Below, one piece after another: positions 27,998 to 35,339 of a stretch of 64,000 bases of DNA. Made by a program: the position numbers and the translations under genes. The notes under the pieces are model-generated. The model saw nothing but the letters and a program-made list of their open reading frames with translations. It was not told where the DNA came from and did not search any database. How positions within the stretch are numbered: the stretch's first letter is position 1; each line of letters starts with the position of its first letter. The stretch covers positions 3,485,501 to 3,549,500 of the forward strand of contig NZ_CP047491.1 of NCBI RefSeq assembly GCF_009931115.1. The letters run 5' to 3'. The DNA is from Microbulbifer hydrolyticus (lineage in GTDB: Bacteria > Pseudomonadota > Gammaproteobacteria > Pseudomonadales > Cellvibrionaceae).

Positions 27998-28471
27998 TGT
28001 GAGGGCGATCTCTAAAGCATCGTAGGCCCAAAAATAAAGGTAAGCTATCAATACAAAAAACATCATCACGAATGATGTAAAGAACAGGAACCACATATAA
28101 CTTTGAGACTCACAAACCTCAACGACTTTTTGTAGTTCTTTAATATCTTTAGATTGCTTATAGAACCTACTGAGAGTTTCTTCATTGAGAATGGACCAAG
28201 AAGCCACCATCAAAGATACATGCCAAGCGATCACAACATAGGAAAAATTTACGGGTGACACTAGTTCCGGAACATTAAATATACATAAAACGATGATTGG
28301 CAATGCGGCCAAAACCAGTTCGATCTGAAATGAAATATCGACTAGTTCGACACTTCGTCCTCGCCCTAGGTGGGTATATCTGATAACTGGGCCATAAACT
28401 ACCCAAGCAAATATGTAGCCCGCCCTAGCCCGCTCAGTCAATGGTTCTTCTATTTTTGCTTTACTGCTCAA
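27995..28471 (-). CDS. Cassette 5: multi-pass membrane protein
   Basis: 158 residues, apparently starting at TTG (GAGAG about seven bases upstream; the only nearby ATG is in another frame and stops at once). Hydrophobic segments at about 50-67, 76-94 and 126-148, with a charged cytoplasmic or periplasmic loop of about 30 residues (NEETLSRFYKQSKDIKELQK) before the last. Function unknown; the stop codon is part of attC 5. Confidence 0.65.
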   Translation of the reverse strand: MSSKAKIEEPLTERARAGYIFAWVVYGPVIRYTHLGRGRSVELVDISFQIELVLAALPIIVLCIFNVPELVSPVNFSYVVIAWHVSLMVASWSILNEETLSRFYKQSKDIKELQKVVEVCESQSYMWFLFFTSFVMMFFVLIAYLYFWAYDALEIALT

Positions 28472-28498
28472 TGCATTCTCTCTGTTTTAGTATTCACA

Positions 28499-28642
28499 TA
28501 ACGCCCGCAGCAGGGGCGACCAATGCTATGCACATTTTGTGCGAAACTGGGAGCGCAGCGACCCGCACAAAATGTGCATAGCGTTGGGCGTCCCGCGGAG
28601 GCCCGAAGGGCCGGAGCATACTGCCTGCGTTTGCTAGAGTTA
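28499..28642 (-). repeat. attC site 6 (edge altered)
   Basis: Close relative of site 16 (GCCCGCAGCAGGGGCGACCAATGC). The usual GTTTGTTATG edge reads GTTTGCTAGAGTTACG here: the core GTTA at the expected place is mutated to GCTA, with a GTTA six bases further on. Probably a damaged recombination core. Confidence 0.8.
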
Positions 28643-28647
28643 CGCCT

Positions 28648-29124
28648 TTATATGGCAGCATTAATATCGCAGCTTTTCACATATTTTTCTTTTAAAACGA
28701 TAGGATCTCCACGTTCCCAAGACCAAGACTCACTATCCAGCCAAGAAACAGATCCTACAGAAGAGCATAAGGGAATATATATTTCCTCTCCTTGCACATC
28801 TCCCTCAATTATTTCTGCCTTAATTTGTGGACAAATTCCATAAGTCCCAAATCGTTGCATAATAATATGGTTAATGACGATTTGCGTACCTGACTTTACG
28901 GAATAAACAGCGTCCCCTACAAAGCAGTCATCATAATCATCCGGAGATAAAACAGGACTTCCGATCTCCCAGCATACGCTCTTTCTAGCTCTCATATCTA
29001 ATTGAAGCGAATAACAAGAGCCAACCAATTTCACGTATTCGCTATCTCTAGAAATATTTTTAGTACCTACGCAACCCAGTAGAAAATTCGCTACCGTTAA
29101 TTGTAGTACGACCTTGAATTTCAT
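28648..29124 (-). CDS. Cassette 6: lipoprotein of unknown function
   Basis: 158 residues with a lipoprotein signal ending in NFLLGC (Cys18). The mature protein is Cys-rich (GSCYSLQL, SVCWEIG, DDCFVGD, GICPQIK, PLCSSVG, KSCDIN), suggesting several disulfides in the periplasm. Contains YDDCFVGDAVYSVKSGTQIV, which could be a beta-rich binding domain. Family not recognised. Confidence 0.7.
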   Translation of the reverse strand: MKFKVVLQLTVANFLLGCVGTKNISRDSEYVKLVGSCYSLQLDMRARKSVCWEIGSPVLSPDDYDDCFVGDAVYSVKSGTQIVINHIIMQRFGTYGICPQIKAEIIEGDVQGEEIYIPLCSSVGSVSWLDSESWSWERGDPIVLKEKYVKSCDINAAI

Positions 29125-29132
29125 ACTTACTC

Positions 29133-29246
29133 TAACGCCCAGTGCAGGCGCAGCCAGCGCGGAGCGCGTTTTGTGTTAATGTTTGAGCGCCAGCGAGTAA
29201 CACAAAAGGTGCGTAGCGTTGGCTGTCGCTCTGCCGCTGATTGTTA
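29133..29246 (-). repeat. attC site 7 (114 bp)
   Basis: Same family as sites 5 and 23, differing at only a few positions. Provides the stop codon of cassette 7. Confidence 0.9.
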
Positions 29247-29639
29247 TGCATTTGGACTCAGGAAGTAGCTAAATTTCTGCTTGTGAATGCATGGTTGTGC
29301 CTGCGCCTCAAACTGCCATTTACTCACAACTGGAACTACGCTTTTTTCAAGAAATCCATCAAAAGAAATATTTGTTCTATCTCTAATTGGCTTATTCTCA
29401 GATTCTATAACTTTTACATCGCTGACGTAGCCTGTTTTCTCTACAGTAAACTCAACTACTACATAACCCTCTACAAATATATGCATGTAAGACGTACCTG
29501 GAAGGTACTCCCTAACCTGCTCTGGAAGTGGGTATGGTGGATAGGGAGCACTTATTTTCCTTAAACCCTCACACTTAATCTCTTGGGCAGTTGCTATTGC
29601 AGAAAAAAATGCCAAATATAAAGTGATTAGCTTCTTCAT
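29244..29639 (-). CDS. Cassette 7: exported protein with TonB C-terminal-like domain
   Basis: 131 residues: signal peptide (MKKLITLYLAFFSAIATAQ) then a TonB_C-like fold, seen from APYPPYPLPE (the strand that pairs with the TonB box in TonB) through GYVVVEFTVEKTGYVSDVKV and a C-terminal KWQFEAQ. It lacks the membrane anchor and proline-rich spacer of real TonB, so it is a free periplasmic TonB_C-type domain. Such domains bind TonB-box-like peptides in some cases. Stop codon from attC 7. Confidence 0.75.
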   Translation of the reverse strand: MKKLITLYLAFFSAIATAQEIKCEGLRKISAPYPPYPLPEQVREYLPGTSYMHIFVEGYVVVEFTVEKTGYVSDVKVIESENKPIRDRTNISFDGFLEKSVVPVVSKWQFEAQAQPCIHKQKFSYFLSPNA

Positions 29640-29648
29640 AGTGATGCA

Positions 29649-29735
29649 TAACGCCTCAATAACCGGCAGCTGGAACGAAGCGAAGCGTAGTGTAAGCTGC
29701 CCGGCGCCGAAGGCGCGTAGTGAATTGATTTGTTA
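29649..29735 (-). repeat. attC site 8 (87 bp)
   Basis: Short attC with GCCTCAATAACCGGCAGC and a GGCGCCGAAGGCGC hairpin; ends TTGTTA. Confidence 0.82.
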
Positions 29736-29741
29736 AGAGCC

Positions 29742-30443
29742 TTACTTGAGCTGGAACTCAACGTAAACCTCCGATGACACTTTTACGTTGCCAGGCTTAA
29801 ACTCGTACGGAATGCTTTTTATATTTGAGGCACTTCTTTTTTGAGCGGTTACTACAATTTCTTCGAGGCTGTACTGGCGGCGTATATTCTGCTTGCCAAT
29901 TTGATGCACCTTATCCAGTTTTGCGCCGAATTGTTTAGCTAAGAACTCGGCGTTGGATCTTGCAGATTGAGCAGCACTAGCCAATGCCTCTCGCTTTAAC
30001 TCTTCATAATTAGAGACATCTGGCTTAACGCTATCAATTTCGGATACTTGGCTGTCTACTAAAGCTTGAATTACGTCACCGTAGAGGCCGATGTCCCGAA
30101 TGACGATATCAATATCTCTGCGAACTACGTGGCCTATGATGGAAGCATTGCCATTGTCATCGTAATCTTCGGCTGTTTCGATATTTAGAGATGAAGATGT
30201 TATATCTTGTTCGGAAACACCTAGATTTATGAGTTTTTGCACAGAAACTGATGATATTTCATCGACTTTCGCTTTGGCTTTAGATGGATCATCTTTGTGT
30301 AGATTGAATACGTTGTAGCTAATACGTATGAGATCAGGCACGGCCTCGACCATACCTGAGCCTTCAACAGCAATTATCCGTTGTTCGGCAATTGAGAAAG
30401 TGCTTAGTAAGGATAATATTACTAATGTAGCTATTTTATTCAT
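29742..30443 (-). CDS. Cassette 8: SIMPL (DUF541) domain protein with a TonB-box-like motif
   Basis: 233 residues with signal peptide (ends at about FSIA). The SIMPL/DUF541 fold is evident: IAVEGSGMVEAVPDLIRISY, VQKLINLGVSEQDITSSSLN, RRDIDIVIRDIGLYGDVIQAL, ALASAAQSARSNAEFLAKQF and a final strand VKVSSEVYVEFQLK. Members are periplasmic proteins such as YggE, linked to oxidative stress. Odd point: just before the last strand it reads LEEIVVTAQKR, which is the classic N-terminal sequence of TonB-dependent receptors. The Shine-Dalgarno AAGGAA is good. The longest cassette ORF in the array. Confidence 0.85.
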   Translation of the reverse strand: MNKIATLVILSLLSTFSIAEQRIIAVEGSGMVEAVPDLIRISYNVFNLHKDDPSKAKAKVDEISSVSVQKLINLGVSEQDITSSSLNIETAEDYDDNGNASIIGHVVRRDIDIVIRDIGLYGDVIQALVDSQVSEIDSVKPDVSNYEELKREALASAAQSARSNAEFLAKQFGAKLDKVHQIGKQNIRRQYSLEEIVVTAQKRSASNIKSIPYEFKPGNVKVSSEVYVEFQLK

Positions 30444-30471
30444 TCTTATTCCTTGCTCGATGCTGTGCTCT

Positions 30472-30618
30472 TAACGCCCACGGCAGGGGCGGATTACCTT
30501 ATGCGCGTTTTGCGCGGAAATGGGAGCGAAGCGACCCGCGTAAAACGTGCATAAGGTAAACCGTCCCGCGGAGGCCCGGAGGGCCGGAGGGCCGTAGCTC
30601 TACTGCCCGTGATTGTTA
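30472..30618 (-). repeat. attC site 9 (147 bp)
   Basis: Family of sites 3 and 22, with a nine-base duplication (CCGGAGGGC) in the arm near the TTGTTA edge that accounts for its extra length. Confidence 0.88.
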
Positions 30619-30639
30619 TGGTTTTTTGGCACTCGCCAC

Positions 30640-31083
30640 CTACTCACCACCGCCCTTTACGAGCTTGGAAAGTATCAACTCCTGTGTTTCGAGGCACAAA
30701 GCGCTCCCTGTGGTTACTGCTCCATTGCCGTTTAATTTTACCGATGGCCGCGGCTTTACATTTAGAAACACGCGCGAATTCTCTATGTATCTCTTTGATA
30801 TGCACATAGACAGAAGCACATTGCCGAAGCCTGGGCGCTCCAATTCTGGAGAGACTTCAGCTACTACTTTATTGCTCTCATCAATAATATTTAAGTACGC
30901 AGAATCAATATATCTATTCTTAGTTTCTATAAACTCACTGAGAAGTATCTGAAAGGATGTGCAAGCCTGGCCTTGATGCTGATATACCTTGACATCTCGA
31001 ACAAAACTGTCCACATCAGACTCTTCACATGCAAAGCCATGATTTGCAAGAACAGCAAAGATCCCAAACAGTATATTTCTCAT
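30640..31083 (-). CDS. Cassette 9: exported protein of unknown function
   Basis: 147 residues from ATG 31083 (an earlier in-frame ATG at 31095 adds four residues). Signal peptide MRNILFGIFAVLANHGFA. The mature part has four or more cysteines (FACEE, QACTSF, LSMCISK, SALCLETQ) and polar helices; a disulfide-bonded periplasmic protein is likely. I do not recognise the family. Confidence 0.68.
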   Translation of the reverse strand: MRNILFGIFAVLANHGFACEESDVDSFVRDVKVYQHQGQACTSFQILLSEFIETKNRYIDSAYLNIIDESNKVVAEVSPELERPGFGNVLLSMCISKRYIENSRVFLNVKPRPSVKLNGNGAVTTGSALCLETQELILSKLVKGGGE

Positions 31084-31101
31084 TGTGCTCTCCATGAACC
31101 A

Positions 31102-31214
31102 TAATGCCGCGCACAGGGGCGGCTTACTTTATGCGCGTTTTGCGCAAAAATGGGAGCGTAGCGACCTGCGCAGAACGTGCATAAAGTAAGCCGTCCCTTT
31201 GCTGCGCATTGTTA
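31102..31214 (-). repeat. attC site 10 (core mutated, 113 bp)
   Basis: Related to the 138-bp types but shortened in the arm near TTGTTA. The outer core reads TAATGCC instead of TAACGCC, so on the minus strand the essential GTT is ATT. Likely inactive for recombination at this end. Confidence 0.8.
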
Positions 31215-31225
31215 AGTGACTGGGA

Positions 31226-31495
31226 CTACGCCACTACAATTAGAGCTGCAATACCAAATACATACGCGACCCAATACCATGCTCCAGCTCCCTCAAGATG
31301 ATCTAAAAGCTTGAACACACCTAAAGCAATGGCGAATGAAATAGCAGCACCAATAATCGCGCCCAGCTGAACTCCGCCGAAGATAAAACTCAACAAAAGT
31401 ACACCAACACCCCAAAAAATCGCCGCATTCAGCCAATTCGAAGAGCGGGCAAAATATGTCATCACTGCTACTAGCAAAATTACTTTTATGATCAA
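31226..31495 (-). CDS. Cassette 10: small hydrophobic membrane protein
   Basis: 89 residues if started from the TTG at 31495 (GAGAG upstream); longer frames begin inside attC 11 and are not credible. Three hydrophobic segments: about residues 2-16, 22-52 (very Gly/Ile rich) and 72-88. It resembles small phage-shock or superinfection-type membrane proteins only in composition; no family is claimed. Confidence 0.55.
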   Translation of the reverse strand: MIIKVILLVAVMTYFARSSNWLNAAIFWGVGVLLLSFIFGGVQLGAIIGAAISFAIALGVFKLLDHLEGAGAWYWVAYVFGIAALIVVA

Positions 31496-31513
31496 TCGAC
31501 TACTCTCATCACT

Positions 31514-31652
31514 TAACGCCGCCAGCAGGGGCAGCTTACCTTGTGCGCGTTTTGCGCAAAAATGGGAGCGCAGCGACCTGCGCAAAAGGTGCGCAAGGTA
31601 AGCTGTCCCGCGGAGGGCCGAAGGCCCGGAGCCTTGCTGCCTGGCTTTGTTA
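31514..31652 (-). repeat. attC site 11 (139 bp)
   Basis: Family with GCCGCCAGCAGGGGCAGCTT shared with sites 15, 17, 18 and 19. Provides the stop codon of cassette 11. Confidence 0.92.
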
Positions 31653-32033
31653 ACTGAGGTCCTCGTAGTGCGCTATGTGCCCAGCGCCGAACTCTCTTAA
31701 ACTGGACAAATAGATGTCTAATGATGAACAAATTTTTGAAAGACGACCAAAGGGGTACCGCTGATCTGACCATATGCTTCCGGCTTCAGGCCCATTAAAT
31801 ACGTAAATATGATACCCCTCACAGCCAGTATTACAGATACGAATTGCACCGCATAACAGCCCTTGAACTGTAGTGGAACTACCATTGAACGGAGCCGAAA
31901 ATACTACTGCATCTATTTCATCCGCCTCATATGGCTGAAGCCATTCGTCTTGCGGTGAAAGCTTGTAGTCACCAACCAACTTTGGATCATTGAGTGCTTC
32001 AAACAATTTTGAGGGGATATTTTTTATCCACAT
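31650..32033 (-). CDS. Cassette 11: cytoplasmic protein of unknown function
   Basis: 127 residues, no signal peptide or membrane segment. Motifs: DEWLQPYEADEIDAVVFSAP, CNTGCEGYHIYVFNGPEAG and SIWSDQRYPFGRLSKI. The GxxW-D...G pattern recalls SUKH/SMI1-like immunity folds, but this is a loose impression rather than an assignment. Start ATG at 32033 lies eight bases from the attC 12 edge, with no clear ribosome-binding site. Stop codon from attC 11. Confidence 0.65.
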   Translation of the reverse strand: MWIKNIPSKLFEALNDPKLVGDYKLSPQDEWLQPYEADEIDAVVFSAPFNGSSTTVQGLLCGAIRICNTGCEGYHIYVFNGPEAGSIWSDQRYPFGRLSKICSSLDIYLSSLREFGAGHIAHYEDLS

Positions 32034-32040
32034 ATTCAGT

Positions 32041-32157
32041 TAACGCCCCTATAACGGGCCGGAACGGAGAAGCCAATTTTGTGTTAGTAAAACACAAAAT
32101 TGAGCGCCGCAGTGGAGGTCCGAGCCAGCTTGCTGGCGGGCGTTGATAGGATTGTTA
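32041..32157 (-). repeat. attC site 12 (117 bp, distinct sequence)
   Basis: Sequence unlike the main families: CCCTATAACGGGCCGGAAC start, central arms AATTTTGTGTT / AACACAAAATT, and CCAGCTTGCTGG hairpin; ends GGATTGTTA. Confidence 0.82.
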
Positions 32158-32216
32158 TGCATAAACATTAATCTAGCACCCTCTTTATAAACCATTTTTT
32201 TGATCACACTTTTTTT

Positions 32217-32507
32217 TCAAAAAGGGATGTCATCACTTTCCCATCGAGCTTGATCTAAATATTCAGCAATTTTGACACCCTCAGCACTCAGCTTGAACAC
32301 GTAATAATCTTCCTTAAATTCTTTCTTGGTAGCTAAACCAAGCCTTTCGATAGAAAGCCAAGCTTCATATTCTTCACCTTCCTTTCTAGTGTTATAGAAA
32401 TTTCTATCTTCATCACGAGTAAAATCCGAACCTTTTATGGCTTTTATAATAAGGCTAGCCTGATAGTCGGACAAAAATTTAGCTTTATGTTTTAAGAAGT
32501 CTGACAT
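32217..32507 (-). CDS. Cassette 12: small cytoplasmic protein of unknown function
   Basis: 96 residues from ATG 32507. Charged, probably helical: DFLKHKAKFLSDYQASLIIK, RNFYNTRKEGEEYEAWLSIE, LSAEGVKIAEYLDQARWESD. The layout helix-helix-short beta pair-helix could be a winged helix, but no DNA-binding motif is clear. About 60 bp of A/T-rich sequence separates its stop from attC 12, unlike the compact neighbours. Confidence 0.62.
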   Translation of the reverse strand: MSDFLKHKAKFLSDYQASLIIKAIKGSDFTRDEDRNFYNTRKEGEEYEAWLSIERLGLATKKEFKEDYYVFKLSAEGVKIAEYLDQARWESDDIPF

Positions 32508-32543
32508 TATTCTTAATCGCAGTATTTTCAATTACCAGGTGCA

Positions 32544-32605
32544 TAACGACGCAAGCAGCGGCAAAAAAGTTCGTAGCGGTTTTTTTCCACTGACTTGCCT
32601 TGTTA
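32544..32605 (-). repeat. attC site 13 (shortest, 62 bp)
   Basis: TAACGACGCAAGCAGCGGC...GACTTGCCTTGTTA, with a simple AAAAAA / TTTTTT central part. Shortest attC in the array. Provides the stop codon of cassette 13. Confidence 0.8.
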
Positions 32606-32944
32606 ACTGTGTCTATTGCCTCTCTCCTTTAGCCACAATTCGGCACCCATTGAATCAACGCTATCCCCCGATGCGATGGCCCGGATTAGTTCAAGGCAGC
32701 GCGCCCTTTGTTCTTTGGTGATTTTCTGGAACTCCACCACGGTAAACGCTACCCATGGTCCAGCAACTTTATTGTCAAGAAGCTCTAACAATTCCTCAGT
32801 CCGCCCAGACTCGACAAATCGATTAGTGATGCTCCTCATTGAGTCCGCAGCATTATTTCCAGCTTTTACACTAGACGGATTTCCATACTCTATTGAGGCG
32901 TGCACTTTAGACAATTCTATAAATTCTTTAAGATCAGATTTCAT
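32603..32944 (-). CDS. Cassette 13: DUF2019-like protein
   Basis: 113 residues, cytoplasmic, all-helical: LKEFIELSKVHASIEYGN at the start, RTEELLELLDNKVAGPWVAF in the middle, then ALASGD-type AIASGDSVDSMGAELWLKE near the C-terminus. This order of helices and the VAFTVVEF repeat resemble DUF2019, a short HEAT-like family often found near toxin-immunity loci. The match is by eye. Stop codon from attC 13. Confidence 0.62.
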   Translation of the reverse strand: MKSDLKEFIELSKVHASIEYGNPSSVKAGNNAADSMRSITNRFVESGRTEELLELLDNKVAGPWVAFTVVEFQKITKEQRARCLELIRAIASGDSVDSMGAELWLKERGNRHS

Positions 32945-32950
32945 GACAGT

Positions 32951-33017
32951 TAACGCCCAAAGCAGCGGCGCGCATTAGCGCGTCCAGCCCGTAGGGCGAT
33001 GCTGCCTTTGCTTGTTA
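32951..33017 (-). repeat. attC site 14 (short, 67 bp)
   Basis: GCCCAAAGCAGCGGC start, CCAGCCCGTAGGGC hairpin and TGCCTTTGCTTGTTA end. Confidence 0.82.
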
Positions 33018-33028
33018 AATGTTTGCAG

Positions 33029-33304
33029 CTACAGGCAGTCACTGTATACATAACATGCACCGACAATTGTTAAAAACCAACTTGCTGGTAGAGCAAGAAC
33101 AAAGTATCCAATACTTACAGGCCAGCCCCCTTTCAGGAAATGACATGCCGTTGCGCCTATGAACGAGACAAGAGCTAGTACGCTATAGGCAACAAAAGCT
33201 GAGCTAAAGTTGAAGCCGTATGCGAACGGCAGCCAAGTAATAATTGGCAGCAATGGTGCAGCCACTACAATCAAATACAATACCAGCTTCTTGCTATTTG
33301 GCAC
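33029..33304 (-). CDS. Cassette 14: small membrane protein
   Basis: 91 residues, starting at a GTG. Three hydrophobic segments (about 6-28, 34-57 and 63-86) with few charges between them; two cysteines in helix-rich parts and CYVYSDCL at the tail. Integral membrane protein of unknown role. The DUF-type small inner-membrane proteins look similar, but no family is claimed. Confidence 0.62.
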   Translation of the reverse strand: MPNSKKLVLYLIVVAAPLLPIITWLPFAYGFNFSSAFVAYSVLALVSFIGATACHFLKGGWPVSIGYFVLALPASWFLTIVGACYVYSDCL

Positions 33305-33321
33305 TCATTCTTCTAGACATT

Positions 33322-33459
33322 TAACGCCGCCAGCAGGGGCAGCTTACCTTGTGCGCATTTTGCGCGAAAATGGGAGCAAAGCGACCGCGAAAAAGGTGCA
33401 CAAGGTAAGCTGTCCCGCGGAGGGCCGAAGGCCCAGAGCTTTACTGCCTGGCTTTGTTA
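33322..33459 (-). repeat. attC site 15 (138 bp)
   Basis: Same family as sites 11, 17, 18 and 19; GGCTTTGTTAG edge. Confidence 0.92.
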
Positions 33460-33507
33460 GGCTTGAACGACACGCAAGTAAGAAAAACATGAGTTACGCA
33501 GTAAAAA

Positions 33508-33681
33508 TCATCTATTTCTATTCTCATGCTCTTCTGTGCAATAGACACTCTGCGGCCTACATACCTCTTTCGTTACCTTTTTATCGACCACACCAGAGAA
33601 AACTTTTGATGTAAGAGTGCAAGATTGGATCGATCCAATAATAAGTAAAATAGTGAATAAGCTACTACTTTTTTTCATCAT
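33508..33681 (-). CDS. Cassette 15: 57-residue lipoprotein
   Basis: A short ORF below usual length cut-offs: begins MMKKSSSLFTILLIIG, lipobox SIQSC (Cys21), then a 36-residue polar tail with two more cysteines (EVCRPQ, VYCTEE). It is the only sensible reading frame in a cassette bounded by attC 15 and 16, and the lipobox makes it convincing. Both ATGs at 33681 and 33678 are possible. It resembles small entericidin-like lipoproteins only in size. Confidence 0.68.
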   Translation of the reverse strand: MMKKSSSLFTILLIIGSIQSCTLTSKVFSGVVDKKVTKEVCRPQSVYCTEEHENRNR

Positions 33682-33697
33682 GGGTAATTACCTAGCC

Positions 33698-33835
33698 TAA
33701 CGCCCGCAACAGGGGCGACCAATGCTATGCACCTTGTGTGCGAAACTGGGAGCGCAGCGACTTGCACAGAACGTGCATAGCGTTGGGCGTCCCGCGGAGG
33801 CCCGAAGGGCCGGAGCATCCTGCTTGCGTTTGTTA
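33698..33835 (-). repeat. attC site 16 (138 bp)
   Basis: Nearly identical to site 6 over most of its length, but with an intact TTGTTATG edge. Provides the stop codon of cassette 16. Confidence 0.9.
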
Positions 33836-34210
33836 TGTGATTTCCCCTCTGAGCAAAGTAGGACACTCATCTGAGCCATACCAAACTTGTACCTCACCAC
33901 CAATAAACATTCCTGGAGCTGAGAATATCTGTGTCGCAGCCCTTTCCTCATCAGCAAAAGGTAAGCTAAGCAAAACAAGGAAGAAAGGCTTTTCCTTATC
34001 CGTTTGTAACAATTGTGCAGATTTTATTTTCTTCCCATCTATAAACGTTGGTGCAGAAATATCAATCTGATCCATTCTCTCCGAGATTGTTGTTGTAATA
34101 ATCTTCAACAGATTAGGATTCGCTATTTCAGCTACTGGAGGCTGCTCACACGAATCAGCAAATGAAGAAATTGGCAAGAAAATCAAAACTAATAGTGCTA
34201 GAAATTTCAT
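33833..34210 (-). CDS. Cassette 16: exported protein of unknown function
   Basis: 125 residues with signal peptide MKFLALLVLIFLPISSFADS. The mature part has two cysteines (SCEQPP near the start, DECPTLL near the end) that could pair, and motifs NLLKIITTTISERMDQIDIS and PFFLVLLSLPFADEERAA. Periplasmic; family not recognised. Stop codon from attC 16. Confidence 0.68.
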   Translation of the reverse strand: MKFLALLVLIFLPISSFADSCEQPPVAEIANPNLLKIITTTISERMDQIDISAPTFIDGKKIKSAQLLQTDKEKPFFLVLLSLPFADEERAATQIFSAPGMFIGGEVQVWYGSDECPTLLRGEIT

Positions 34211-34225
34211 TTCTTCGGTTTCACA

Positions 34226-34363
34226 TAACGCCGCCAGCAGGGGCAGCTTACCTTGTGCGCATTATGCGCGAAAATGGGAGCGGAGCGACCTGCGCAAAAT
34301 GTGCACAAGGTAAGCTGTCCCGCGGAGGGCCGAAGGCCCGGAGCATTCTGCCTGGCTTTGTTA
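34226..34363 (-). repeat. attC site 17 (138 bp)
   Basis: Same family as 11, 15, 18 and 19. Provides the stop codon of cassette 17. Confidence 0.92.
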
Positions 34364-34675
34364 AATGAGGACCTCATGACGAAATCCGAAGCCCGCCGCA
34401 CTAATTATTCTTGTACATTGTTCTAGAAACTGAAGAGCATCAGAGCTCGGCTTATGCTTGCAAACAACTGAGATTTCCACATTTTTGCCCTTTGCATTAG
34501 GGTACGAGCTATAAATCTCGCCCGATTCAATAAATGCTAGATACTTATTGATTTTTTCCTGCAATAAAAACAGGCTGCTCTCACTCCATTCCAAGTGATT
34601 GGAAATGGTGAGAACAACGGTTCCGTCATTAGCGACTCCGATTACATCTACTACGCTTTGATCTTCAATGCTCAT
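34361..34675 (-). CDS. Cassette 17: DUF6572-like protein
   Basis: 104 residues from ATG 34675; the longer frame starts inside attC 18 and is rejected. The opening MSIEDQSVVDVIGVANDGTV followed by VLTISNHLEW, then LQEKINKYLAFIESGEIY, matches the DUF6572 family (cytoplasmic, unknown function, often near polymorphic toxin immunity genes). The C-terminal half (VEISVVCKHKPSSDALQFLE) also fits. No signal peptide. Stop codon from attC 17. Confidence 0.75.
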   Translation of the reverse strand: MSIEDQSVVDVIGVANDGTVVLTISNHLEWSESSLFLLQEKINKYLAFIESGEIYSSYPNAKGKNVEISVVCKHKPSSDALQFLEQCTRIISAAGFGFRHEVLI

Positions 34676-34681
34676 GACATT

Positions 34682-34819
34682 TAACGCCGCCAGCAGGGGC
34701 GGCTTACTTTGTGCGCTTTTTGCGCGAAAATGGGAGCGAAGCGACCTGCGCAAAATGTGCACAAAGTAAGACGTCCCGCGGAGGGCCGAAGGCCCGTAGC
34801 ATACTGCCTGGCTTTGTTA
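34682..34819 (-). repeat. attC site 18 (138 bp)
   Basis: Same family as 11, 15, 17 and 19, with a GGCGGCTTAC variant. Provides the stop codon of cassette 18. Confidence 0.92.
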
Positions 34820-35182
34820 AATGCTGACTCTTGCCTCTAGCCTCGGACCACAGAGTTCTTTCGAGTATGCGGCAGTTACTGCAGCCTCTAGAAATGGAGC
34901 AGTGATTGCAAATTGACCTTTTGCGAAGCCTCCATCTACCTTGAAAGCCAAAGGAGCTGCTAGCTCTCCAGAGACACCTTTAGTTTTTGGGTAAGCCCAC
35001 AATGTCACTGACTCCAAAGAATTTCCTTCTAACTTTTCTGGCACAGAGAAGTTAGTAACCCCATGCTCGGTTTCAAGAACAATTTTTTCGTTATTTAGCG
35101 GCTCGTAGTTTGAACATGTAAGGGCATTCGCGAGACTTGTCAGCAACATTAGGAAAATTAATGCGATAGCTTTCATAGGCAT
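34817..35182 (-). CDS. Cassette 18: exported protein of unknown function
   Basis: 121 residues; signal peptide MKAIALIFLMLLTSLANA (ATG at 35176 or two codons earlier at 35182, which abuts the attC). Mature part begins LTCSNYEPLNNEKIVLETEH and is beta-rich, with two cysteines (TCSNY, ELCGPR) likely paired. Family not recognised. Stop codon from attC 18. Confidence 0.68.
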   Translation of the reverse strand: MPMKAIALIFLMLLTSLANALTCSNYEPLNNEKIVLETEHGVTNFSVPEKLEGNSLESVTLWAYPKTKGVSGELAAPLAFKVDGGFAKGQFAITAPFLEAAVTAAYSKELCGPRLEARVSI

Positions 35183-35183
35183 T

Positions 35184-35321
35184 TAACGCCGCCGGCAGGG
35201 GCAGCTTACCTTGTGCGCATTATGCGCAAAAATGGGAGCGCAGCGACCTGCGCAAAATGTGCACAAGGTAAGCTGTCCCGCGGAGGCCCGAAGGGCCGGA
35301 GCAAATTGCCCGGCCTTGTTA
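35184..35321 (-). repeat. attC site 19 (138 bp)
   Basis: Same family as 11, 15, 17 and 18; edge GGCCTTGTTATGG. Confidence 0.92.
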
Positions 35322-35339
35322 TGGATTTTTACCCGCCGC

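Noticed and set aside
31226..31585. Longer versions of cassette ORFs that begin inside an attC (for example residues such as MRRSLRSHF)
   Set aside because: The extra N-terminal parts are translations of attC DNA shared by several unrelated cassettes, so they are not protein-coding.
31650..32033. Cassette 11 as a SUKH/SMI1 immunity protein
   Set aside because: Only a loose W-x-D...G pattern is seen; not enough to assign the family.
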